From Dehalococcoidales bacterium (GTDB lineage: Bacteria; Chloroflexota; Dehalococcoidia; E44-bin15), in the NCBI GenBank assembly GCA_012974295.1, contig JAAXQM010000256.1, positions 1-17,891 of the forward strand: a stretch of 17,891 nucleotides of DNA, written 5' to 3'. Below the pieces are notes generated by a model. It saw only the letters and a list, made by a program, of their open reading frames with translations. It searched no databases and was not told the origin of the DNA. The translations under genes were made by a program, and so were the position numbers. Below are positions 8,174 to 15,252 of the stretch, piece by piece (positions within the stretch are counted from its first letter, which is position 1; the number at the start of each line of letters is the position of its first letter).

Positions 8174-9319
8174 ATGTCTGAAAGAGTAGGAATAATATCG
8201 GTTGCACAGACTAAATACCACCCCAACAGAGCTGATGTTAGTGAGGAGGAACTGTCATATGAAGCGATAAAGCAAGTTCTGGAGGAGACGGGTATCTCTC
8301 TCTCCGATATCGACTCGGCCGTCACATGTTCCCAGGACTTCTGGGATGGCAGAACCATATCCAGCATGAATATCCAGCACGTTGTTGGTGCACATTTAGG
8401 ACATGAGGACAATATTTCTGAGGATGGAATCAATGCCGTCTACGCCGCTATGGCACAGATTCTCTCCGGACGCCAGGATATCGTCCTGGTTGAAGCGCAT
8501 ACCAAGGAATCCCAGACGGATAAGAGCATGGTCGAAAATGCGGCCTTCGATGCCATTTCAATGAGGCAGTTGGGACTGGACTTTACCTCAGCCGCTGCCC
8601 TTCAGGCCAAGAGATACATGTACAAATATGGTATAACGGCAGAGCAGTGCGCGATGGTTGCGGTAAGAAACCGGGCGAACGCAAAGAATAACCCTCTCGC
8701 CCAGGAGCCCATGGATATCACGGTAGATGATGTTCTCGGCTCGAAGATTCTGGTATCCCCCATCAGGCTTCTCGATACCAAACCGATATCGGATGGCGCC
8801 TGTGCCATGATTATGACGACAGAGTCGAGGGCTAAGAAGCTTACCAAGAATCCGGTGTGGATTTTAGGCGCCTCAAACTGCTATGAAACACATTACCTAG
8901 GAGATCGAGACCTGGCCGATTGTGATGCCCTAACGAAAGCTGCTAAGAAGGCCTACAGTATGGCTGGTATCACTAATCCGTTGAGGCAGATAGACGTCGC
9001 CGAGATATCCACAGAATACTCCTATCAGGAACCCCTCTGGTTCGAAGGCCTTGGTTTCTGTGACCGAGGCAAGGGAGGAAAACTGGTTGAATCCAGGGTA
9101 ATCAAGATGGGTGGCAATCTCCCGGTGAATCCTTCGGGAGGGGTGCTACCAGGCAACCCAAATGGAGTGGCAGGAATGGCACGCGTGGTCGAGGCAGTGC
9201 TGCAGCTTCGCGGTGAAGCTGGCGATAGACAGATAAAAGGGGCTAAGGTAGCTCTTGCCCATGGTTATACCGGGATCTGCGGGCAACATCAAGCAGTGAT
9301 GATTCTGGGTAACATATAG
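8174..9319 (+). CDS. T1: thiolase-fold protein of the SCP-x/DUF35-associated type, 381 aa
   Basis: Thiolase superfamily member of the lipid-transfer/SCP-x-like branch, probably C-C bond making or breaking on a CoA ester together with a DUF35 partner. Seen: the conserved C-terminal block NPSGG...GNPNG...QLRGEAGDRQ (319-353), and a mid-protein region ending in a DGACAMI motif (208-214) typical of this branch. The usual nucleophile motif CASG reads SEDG (82-85), so the reactive Cys is absent at its normal place, and the GHP His is Asn328. A Cys is kept near the C-terminus (Cys369). The start is supported by AGGAAGGAG. T2 begins 13 bases after the stop. A non-thiolytic role such as a retro-aldolase (as in Ltp2 with its DUF35 partner), or a non-catalytic subunit beside T2, is plausible. 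Confidence 0.85.
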   Translation: MSERVGIISVAQTKYHPNRADVSEEELSYEAIKQVLEETGISLSDIDSAVTCSQDFWDGRTISSMNIQHVVGAHLGHEDNISEDGINAVYAAMAQILSGRQDIVLVEAHTKESQTDKSMVENAAFDAISMRQLGLDFTSAAALQAKRYMYKYGITAEQCAMVAVRNRANAKNNPLAQEPMDITVDDVLGSKILVSPIRLLDTKPISDGACAMIMTTESRAKKLTKNPVWILGASNCYETHYLGDRDLADCDALTKAAKKAYSMAGITNPLRQIDVAEISTEYSYQEPLWFEGLGFCDRGKGGKLVESRVIKMGGNLPVNPSGGVLPGNPNGVAGMARVVEAVLQLRGEAGDRQIKGAKVALAHGYTGICGQHQAVMILGNI

Positions 9320-9332
9320 TTAGAGGTGAGAT

Positions 9333-10502
9333 ATGGCCAATAGAGTAGCGATTGTAGGAATCGGACAAACGTATCATACAAGCAAACGAGATGATGTTAA
9401 TCAGCCTGAGATGGTCGCTGAGGCAGTCAGATCAGCCCTGACCGATGCACAGTTGAGCATAAGGGACATTGAGTCCGTTTTCACGGGTAATATGGAAACC
9501 TTTGAGGGCATTTTCCTACCGGACCACGGGATGGCCGCTGAAATCGGAGCGCTGGGTAAGCCGGGGTTTAAAGTAAATACAGGTGGCACTACCGGTGCCT
9601 CTGCTGTTGCTGAGGGCTTCTACATGGTTTCTTCAGGCCTATATGACATATCCATGGTAATTGGCTTTGAGAAGCAGGACTGCGGGGACACCACCGCTGC
9701 TATCAGTGCCGCCGCTGTCCCCGTCTGGGCTAAAGGGGCAGCGACAGGCGCCATCGGCGAGTTCGCCAAACAGGCACTATCCTATATGGAGATAACCGGA
9801 GGAACGGAAGAGCATGCCGCCATGGTCCGCGTCAAAGCGGACAAGGGTGCCTGTAGGAACCCGTATGCCCACCTGAAGCTCGGTCTGCAGAGCATAGACG
9901 AGGTGCTGCAGTCGCCATACCTGGTATGGCCGCTTAGACTGCTGGATTTCTGTCCCCAATCCTGCGGCGCCTGCGCCCTAATACTGGCTACGGAGAAGAA
10001 GGCAAAGAAAATCCACAAGAAACCAGTCTGGCTGGCAGATGTCGAGGTAGTGCATCAGGAACCGTTCCGTGCCGGGGTATTTGGTGATCCCACCGGCAAG
10101 GAGACATACACACAGCATGTCGCGTGCGAAAAGATCTACAAAAGGAACAACATTACCGATGTACGGAAGCAGATCGATATGGCGGAGATTTACGAGCCAT
10201 CAAACTGGGAGGAGCTGAATCTCTATGAGCATCTCCACTTTTGTAAAAAAGGCGAGAGCTGGAAGCTGATAGAAAAGGGAATAACTGAGATCGAGGGGGA
10301 GTTCCCGGTAAATCCGTCCGGGGGAGTGATATCTACCAATCCCATAGGGGCTACCCCCGTAATCCGCGTGGCCGAGGCCGCGCTTCAGATCCGGGGGGAT
10401 GCCGGAGAACATCAGGTCACCAGGGATACAAAAACGGCCATAGCTACAGCTCTCGGGGGGCCTAACTGGACGGTGATGTTCTTGCTCAAGAGGTCTCTGT
10501 AG
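9333..10502 (+). CDS. T2: second thiolase-fold protein of the SCP-x/DUF35-associated type, 389 aa
   Basis: Paralogue of T1 in the same superfamily but quite diverged. Seen: N-terminal RVAIVGIGQT, the nucleophile-region loop reading NTGGTTGAS (82-90) with Gly or Thr where Cys is expected, the DFCPQSCGACALI segment (205-217), and the C-terminal NPSGG...TNPIGAT...QIRGDAGEHQ block (327-361), in which the GHP His is Asn336. The C-terminal Cys kept in T1 is missing here (ALGGPNWTV). The ribosome site is AGAGGTGAG. The stop codon is shared with the AGGAGG site of D1, showing tight translational coupling. T2 probably pairs with T1 and with one DUF35 protein; BbsAB and the archaeal thiolase/HMG-CoA synthase complex are precedents for thiolase-DUF35 assemblies. 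Exact reaction unknown. Confidence 0.85.
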   Translation: MANRVAIVGIGQTYHTSKRDDVNQPEMVAEAVRSALTDAQLSIRDIESVFTGNMETFEGIFLPDHGMAAEIGALGKPGFKVNTGGTTGASAVAEGFYMVSSGLYDISMVIGFEKQDCGDTTAAISAAAVPVWAKGAATGAIGEFAKQALSYMEITGGTEEHAAMVRVKADKGACRNPYAHLKLGLQSIDEVLQSPYLVWPLRLLDFCPQSCGACALILATEKKAKKIHKKPVWLADVEVVHQEPFRAGVFGDPTGKETYTQHVACEKIYKRNNITDVRKQIDMAEIYEPSNWEELNLYEHLHFCKKGESWKLIEKGITEIEGEFPVNPSGGVISTNPIGATPVIRVAEAALQIRGDAGEHQVTRDTKTAIATALGGPNWTVMFLLKRSL

Positions 10503-10513
10503 GAGGAAATAGA

Positions 10514-11014
10514 ATGGCAAAGGAATCCGCAAAGAAAAAAACAAAAGGACCCGAGTATATTCGTATAAAATATAATGCGCATCGGCCTTACGACTGGTCC
10601 ACGGGCAAGTACCTGGGCAAGGTATATGCAGAGGCGAAGGAAAACAAGAAGCTGGTGGGTAACCGGTGCCCCCAGTGTAAGGACATCTGGTTGCCACCGA
10701 CACCGGTATGCCCCAAGTGCAAGATCGATATGGGCTGGGACTGGGTTGAACTTCCCCAGACAGGCACTTTATACCAGTACACATATCTCGTCTATCCCCT
10801 ATGGGATCCACACTACGGTGAGAAGTGGGCAAACCCCTACCCTTCCGCCGTCATCCTGCTTGATAATGGTGTTTTTTATAGACACTGGCTCGAAGAGACA
10901 GACAAGGAGAAGCTCAAGACAGGGATGCGGCTACAGGCTGTGTGGAAAGAGGACTATGATGAGCGCGGCCAGGGCGTGCAGGACATTCTTTACTTCAGGA
11001 CGATTGAGGAATAG
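10514..11014 (+). CDS. D1: DUF35 zinc-ribbon/OB-fold acyl-CoA-associated protein, 166 aa
   Basis: Small partner protein of thiolase-fold enzymes. Seen: a Lys-rich N-terminus, a helical lead, a zinc ribbon with two CxxC pairs (Cys52, Cys55, Cys66, Cys69, in GNRCPQCKDIWLPPTPVCPKC), then an OB-fold that starts at about GTLYQYTYLVYP and ends in the GMRLQAVW strand typical of DUF35. In characterised complexes DUF35 proteins bridge subunits and help position the CoA group. The gene sits directly after T2, its AGGAGG overlapping the T2 stop, and 11 bases before D2, so the order is two thiolase-fold genes then two DUF35 genes. Its lead is a little longer than that of D2, and an extra loop lies in the OB domain (WDPHYGEKWANPYP). 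Confidence 0.9.
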   Translation: MAKESAKKKTKGPEYIRIKYNAHRPYDWSTGKYLGKVYAEAKENKKLVGNRCPQCKDIWLPPTPVCPKCKIDMGWDWVELPQTGTLYQYTYLVYPLWDPHYGEKWANPYPSAVILLDNGVFYRHWLEETDKEKLKTGMRLQAVWKEDYDERGQGVQDILYFRTIEE

Positions 11015-11025
11015 GAGGTCAGGAT

Positions 11026-11496
11026 ATGGCGACAGTAACCGAGAAGCTGGAGGGCATGGATGTCTGGCTCTATCACGGACAGATATATATTCCGAATACT
11101 TTTTCCGCCGGTGCGGTAGGGAGCCGCTTTTTAATCGAGCTGAGGGATAAGAAGAGAATTATGGGCATGAGATGCCCCACATGTAATCGCGTTTATGTTC
11201 CTGCCAGGTCTATTTGTAAAGATTGCTTCGAGCAGCTCGACGAGTGGGTTGAGGTCAGTGATAAGGGCACTGTTCTTACCTATGCTACTGACTATGAGAC
11301 GAAATCGATTCAGCCAACGGGGTCACCAATAGTATATGGCATAATTCAACTGGATGGTGCCGACACGGGATTTGTTCATATGCTGGGCGAGGTAGATCCC
11401 GAGCAGTTAAGGGTCGGCATGAGGGTTCAGGCAGTTTTCCAGAAGGAGCGCGAAGGTTCCATCCTCGATATTAAATACTTCAAACCGCTAGCCTAG
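11026..11496 (+). CDS. D2: DUF35 zinc-ribbon/OB-fold acyl-CoA-associated protein, 156 aa
   Basis: Second DUF35 protein. Seen: a lead region of about 45 residues, a zinc ribbon with Cys50, Cys53, Cys64 and Cys67 (MRCPTCNRVYVPARSICKDC), and an OB-fold from about residue 72 (WVEVSDKGTVLTYA) that includes SPIVYGIIQLDGADTGFVH and the GMRVQAVF strand. All four metal ligands are intact, as in D1. The ribosome site AGGAGGT is 7 bases before the ATG. Two different DUF35 proteins beside two different thiolase-fold proteins suggest either two separate complexes or one larger mixed complex. It is followed by the first CoA-transferase gene after 20 bases. Confidence 0.9.
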   Translation: MATVTEKLEGMDVWLYHGQIYIPNTFSAGAVGSRFLIELRDKKRIMGMRCPTCNRVYVPARSICKDCFEQLDEWVEVSDKGTVLTYATDYETKSIQPTGSPIVYGIIQLDGADTGFVHMLGEVDPEQLRVGMRVQAVFQKEREGSILDIKYFKPLA

Positions 11497-11516
11497 GATA
11501 ATCAAGAGGTAGTGCA

Positions 11517-12734
11517 GTGACAAAGGAACAAGAGGGTGCGTTAAGCGGATACTGCGTGCTGGACCTTACTGATAGTAATGGTGCTTACTGTACCAAGCTA
11601 CTGGCAGACCTGGGTGCGGATGTTATCAAGATCGAGCGGCCGGAGGGGGACCCCGGTCGCGGGATTCCACCTTTTGCAGGTGATACGCCTCATCCCGAGA
11701 AGAGCTTGCACTTCCTCCATCGCAATGCCAACAAGCGCGGGGTAACGCTGAAGCTGGACACTGTAGAGGGCAGCAATATCCTAAAAAGGTTGGTTAAGAC
11801 AGCCGACGTTATGGTGGACAACTCACCGCCGGATTATATGGCGGGGCTAGGCCTAGACTATTCCGTACTCAGTGAGATAAATCCCGGGCTTATCATGGCC
11901 AGCATTACCGAGTTCGGCCACACAGGCCCCTACAAGGAATATAAGGGTTCCAATCTCGTTGATTTCGCCATGAGCGGTATCATGATCACCAGCGGATACC
12001 CGGGTAAAGAGCCATGCCTGCTGCCAGGATCACCCGCTTACGACTCAGCTTCTGTCCATGCGAGCGTATCGATAGTAGCCGCCCTCTATATGCGCGGCAC
12101 CACGGGACAGGGGCAGTACATTGACACATCGGTGCACGTTACATCGCGCACAGGTCTCTATCCCTGGATAATACCAAACTACTCCTATGCCCTCAATCCG
12201 GGAGGGCCACCACCAACCTCCGAGAATAGAATGGGAGCCCAGATCTACCCGGTTTACCCCTGCAAGGATGGTTTTATTCGGATAATTGCTCTGACTCCAA
12301 GACAATGGGATGCCCTGATGCGGGTGCTGGATAATCCTGATGTACTTCAAACAGAAGAGTGGCGGAGTTTTATGTACCGAATCGGTAACGCCGATGATCT
12401 TTATGCCCTCATGCTGGAATTCACGACAAAGTATACCATGCGTGAGCTCTTCGAAGCGGGTCGGCGAGAGGGCGTCCCTATCGCTCCCATCTTAAGCATA
12501 GCGGATTTCTATAATAGTCCACAGACCAAAGCCAGAGAATACTTTGTTGAGGTTGACCATCCAGTGGCCGGCAAAGCTGACTATCCAGGGCCGCCCTACA
12601 AGTGGACAGAGACACCGGCAACTGTTAGACGCCCCGCTCCATGCCTGGGCGAACACAATGAGGAGGTCTATTGCCAGGAGTTAGGCCTCTCCACAGATGA
12701 CCTGGCCTCCCTTACGGGTGGCGGAATAGTATAG
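11517..12734 (+). CDS. CaiB/BaiF family III CoA-transferase, 405 aa (first of an adjacent pair)
   Basis: Transfers CoA from a donor thioester to a carboxylic acid, giving substrate acyl-CoA without ATP. Seen: the N-terminal VLDLTDSNGAYCTKLLADLG and ADVIKIERPEGDPGR, both family hallmarks; NKRGVTLKLDT (72-82); an Asp at 176 in the GSPAYDSAS segment, where the family carries its catalytic Asp; then RGTTGQGQYIDTS and a C-terminal PAPCLGEHNEEV. Length is usual. The start is GTG at 11517, preceded by AAGAGGT; no nearby ATG fits. A second transferase follows after 12 bases. Adjacent unlike CaiB/BaiF genes act as one heteromeric enzyme in BbsEF, the succinyl-CoA:benzylsuccinate CoA-transferase. The acceptor acid here is unknown; a terpenoid or alicyclic acid is the inference from context. 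Confidence 0.9.
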   Translation: MTKEQEGALSGYCVLDLTDSNGAYCTKLLADLGADVIKIERPEGDPGRGIPPFAGDTPHPEKSLHFLHRNANKRGVTLKLDTVEGSNILKRLVKTADVMVDNSPPDYMAGLGLDYSVLSEINPGLIMASITEFGHTGPYKEYKGSNLVDFAMSGIMITSGYPGKEPCLLPGSPAYDSASVHASVSIVAALYMRGTTGQGQYIDTSVHVTSRTGLYPWIIPNYSYALNPGGPPPTSENRMGAQIYPVYPCKDGFIRIIALTPRQWDALMRVLDNPDVLQTEEWRSFMYRIGNADDLYALMLEFTTKYTMRELFEAGRREGVPIAPILSIADFYNSPQTKAREYFVEVDHPVAGKADYPGPPYKWTETPATVRRPAPCLGEHNEEVYCQELGLSTDDLASLTGGGIV

Positions 12735-12746
12735 GAGGAGGACGCA

Positions 12747-13982
12747 ATGCTGCCTCTGGAAAATATAAAGATATTAAGTTTTGGAACCGGAGGTGTAGTC
12801 CCCGATGCGGGTAAGATTTTCGGGGAGCTGGGAGCCGATGTAATCAAGATAGAGGCAAAGGATAACCTCGATTTCATGAGGACTATAGGGCCGGATATCA
12901 ACAACATAGGCCAATTTAATGAGACAAATCGAAGCAAACGTAGCTTCGGAGTAAACTTGAAGACAGAAAAGGGCAGGGATATAGTAAGCCAACTGGTGAA
13001 GATAGCCGATATTCTGGCCGAGAACTTCCGCGGTGGTGTAATGAAAAGTTTGGGATTTGATTATGGGAACGTGCGAAAGCTCAATCCCCAGATTATCTAT
13101 ATCAGCAGCCAGGGTTTTGGTAGTGGAGGGCCCTACAGCGAGTATCAGGCCTATGGCCCGATGCTCTCAGCAGCATCCGGCGTACTCTCTATCTGGGCGC
13201 AACCGGATGACCCCTATCCCGTGGGTTCTAACGCACCGTACCCGGACCATATGGCCAGCAAACATGTTGTAATAGCGGCAATTGCCGCGCTCGACTACCG
13301 ACGCCGTACCGGCAAAGCTCAGTTCATTGATATGGCTCAAACAGAGGTAGCCGCAAGCCTCGCGGGAGAGTACTACCTGGACTATACTTTCAATAAGCGG
13401 ATACCAAAACCGATGGGGAATCGAAGCCTGTACGCTGCTCCCCATGGCTGCTACCCCTGCAAGGGTACAGATGAGTGGTGTGCCATAGCCGTGTTTACCG
13501 ATGAGGAGTGGCAGAGCCTCTGCAATGCTATTGGCAATCCCGCCTGGACAAGTGACCCCAGGTTTTCCGATCTACTGGGCAGACTTGAGAATATCGACGA
13601 ACTTGACAAAAAGGTTGGAGAGTGGACATCCACGTTAGATACGAACGTAGTCATGGAAACATTGCAGGCTGCCGGTATCGCTGCCGGTGTAGTTCAGCGT
13701 GCTACGGATACTCTTGCGGACCCACAGCTAAAATGGGACGGTGCCATTATAGAGCTGGATCATGCCGTATCGGGGAAGAGGCTTTACCCTGGCGTACCAT
13801 TTAGAATGTCCGGCACCTCTCCTTTGAAGAGCACACCTGCTCCCCTATTAGGCGAGCATACCGAGGAGATATGCCACGATTTACTGAAAATGCCCGACGA
13901 TGAGATCAAGCAGTTACTGGAAGAAGACGTCCTGTACAATCCTGAAAATGCCAAGGGAGCCGGGGGCGGGATGTTCGGTTAA
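12747..13982 (+). CDS. CaiB/BaiF family III CoA-transferase, 411 aa (second of the pair)
   Basis: Paralogue of the preceding gene and last of the seven-gene run. Seen: KILSFGTGGVVPDAGKIFG at the N-terminus, ELGADVIKIEAKDN (27-40) with the usual EGD...R motif loosened, NRSKRSFGVNLKT, SSQGFGSGGPYSEY, a catalytic-position Asp at 167 (NAPYPDHMAS), RRRTGKAQFIDMAQ and the C-terminal PAPLLGEHTEEI. The protein ends in a Gly-rich GAGGGMFG tail. The ribosome site is AGGAGGAGG. Both transferases keep the Asp, so both could be active, unlike pairs with one structural subunit. Probable heteromer with its neighbour, or two enzymes for two acids. Confidence 0.9.
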   Translation: MLPLENIKILSFGTGGVVPDAGKIFGELGADVIKIEAKDNLDFMRTIGPDINNIGQFNETNRSKRSFGVNLKTEKGRDIVSQLVKIADILAENFRGGVMKSLGFDYGNVRKLNPQIIYISSQGFGSGGPYSEYQAYGPMLSAASGVLSIWAQPDDPYPVGSNAPYPDHMASKHVVIAAIAALDYRRRTGKAQFIDMAQTEVAASLAGEYYLDYTFNKRIPKPMGNRSLYAAPHGCYPCKGTDEWCAIAVFTDEEWQSLCNAIGNPAWTSDPRFSDLLGRLENIDELDKKVGEWTSTLDTNVVMETLQAAGIAAGVVQRATDTLADPQLKWDGAIIELDHAVSGKRLYPGVPFRMSGTSPLKSTPAPLLGEHTEEICHDLLKMPDDEIKQLLEEDVLYNPENAKGAGGGMFG

Positions 13983-14260
13983 AAGGGATTGGCAATACTC
14001 AAAATTGTGCTTTACAAAACTATCGTCTTTGAAGTAAACTTGGTTGTGCCTGGCTAGATGGAAGCATGCTTACAGAATATGATATTATGACGTGCTATCA
14101 TCCAATCCTTGAGCTATTCGAGACTCCGCCTTACCCCCTCTACACCGGCGGGATTTGCCATAACCGGCGAAAACTGTCCGAGAAATAATAATGCTACAAA
14201 GGAAGGCATCTTGGATAGTCTAGCATGAGTTAGTTTAAGTATAGAAGGAGGATATAAGCA
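13983..14260. other. Intergenic region between the CoA-transferases and the alcohol dehydrogenase
   Basis: 278 bases with no recognised gene. A 40-codon open frame at 14066-14188 begins MLTEYDIMTCYHP and has no good ribosome site; I recognise nothing in it. ACCGGCG occurs twice (near 14140 and 14163). I see no clear terminator and no convincing -35/-10 pair. GAAGGAGG at about 14244-14251 serves the alcohol dehydrogenase. Length and position suggest a transcript boundary. Confidence 0.5.
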
Positions 14261-15226
14261 ATGAAGGCAGCAATACTGTATGAGACCAACACCCCATTAA
14301 AGGTAGAGGATGTCACCCTTGATGACCCTCAACAGAATGAAATCCTAGTTAAAATTGTGGCTTCGGGAGTATGCCACAGCGATCTCCATTTCATGAAAGG
14401 TGATATGCCTCAACCCGTCCCCTTCGTTCCTGGGCATGAGGGGGCAGGCATTGTAGAAAAAGTTGGGCCCGGCGTAACCACCGTCCAACCGGGCGACCAT
14501 GTCTTGCTTAACATAGCATTCTCATGCGGGAAATGCCCCCGCTGTAATGAGGGAAGACCCACCTTATGCGTTGAGAACCTGCCTATTCAGATGATGGCAA
14601 CACTACCCGGAGGAGGAACACGGCTACACAAAGGTGATCAGACCCTGTACCACCTTTTCGGCCTTGCCTGCTTCGCTGAGAGTGTCGTAGTACATGAGCG
14701 GTCCGCAATAAAGATTCGCGAGGATGCACCACTTGATGTGGTATGTGTTCTCGGTTGCGGAGTTAGCACAGGTATTGGCGCAGCAATAAATACAGCAGAT
14801 GTAAGGCCTGGCGAGAGCATAGCCATCTTCGGCTGTGGCGGCGTTGGACTGAGTGCTATCATGGGAGCCAAGCTAGCCGGCGCCGGTAAGATCATCGCTA
14901 TTGACACAGTTGACAGCAAACTTAACAAAGCTAAAGAACTGGGTGCTGATTATATGGTCAACGCCTCCAAGGATGAGCCGCAGGGAAAGGTTGCGGAGAT
15001 AACGGGTGGTGGAGCAGATTATGCTATAGAATGCATTGGTAATGTGAACGTTATGGTGCAGGCTCTGGGTGCAGTTCGTACAGGAGGAACCTGCGTCGTA
15101 GCCGGAATGGCACCTCTCGCTGATACCCTCAGCATCGCTCCCTTCCATTTCCTCCTGGGTAAGACCATTACGTGGAGTACCCAGGGCGACGTAGTACCAA
15201 TACACTTACAAAAAATGTGTATATAG
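14261..15226 (+). CDS. Zinc-dependent alcohol dehydrogenase, C-terminally short (321 aa)
   Basis: Medium-chain alcohol dehydrogenase, expected to oxidise an alcohol to an aldehyde with NAD+. Seen: catalytic zinc ligands Cys38, His59 (GHE) and Cys166 (GCGVSTG); a full structural zinc lobe Cys89, Cys92, Cys95, Cys103; and a Rossmann motif GCGGVG at 191-196 with Asp215 ending the second strand, which favours NAD+ over NADP+. The protein stops at GKTITWSTQGDVVPIHLQKMCI, where relatives carry about 40-50 more residues that complete the catalytic domain. Only 26 bases separate the stop from the next gene, so the tail is missing, not frameshifted. It may be a recent deletion product or inactive. The ribosome site is GAAGGAGG. 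An allylic alcohol made by the flavoenzymes would be a natural substrate; GeoA, the geraniol/perillyl alcohol dehydrogenase, is a family precedent. Substrate is inferred. Confidence 0.85.
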   Translation: MKAAILYETNTPLKVEDVTLDDPQQNEILVKIVASGVCHSDLHFMKGDMPQPVPFVPGHEGAGIVEKVGPGVTTVQPGDHVLLNIAFSCGKCPRCNEGRPTLCVENLPIQMMATLPGGGTRLHKGDQTLYHLFGLACFAESVVVHERSAIKIREDAPLDVVCVLGCGVSTGIGAAINTADVRPGESIAIFGCGGVGLSAIMGAKLAGAGKIIAIDTVDSKLNKAKELGADYMVNASKDEPQGKVAEITGGGADYAIECIGNVNVMVQALGAVRTGGTCVVAGMAPLADTLSIAPFHFLLGKTITWSTQGDVVPIHLQKMCI

Positions 15227-15252
15227 AAGTGATGTAAATAAAGGAGGTTTGT

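Noticed and set aside
14211..14239. Promoter-like TTGGAT and TTTAAG with 17-base spacing before the alcohol dehydrogenase
   Set aside because: Both boxes are weak, and transcription would begin inside the ribosome binding site, leaving it incomplete.
15227..15252. Frameshift as the cause of the short alcohol dehydrogenase
   Set aside because: Only 26 bases remain before C1, too few to encode the missing tail in any frame.
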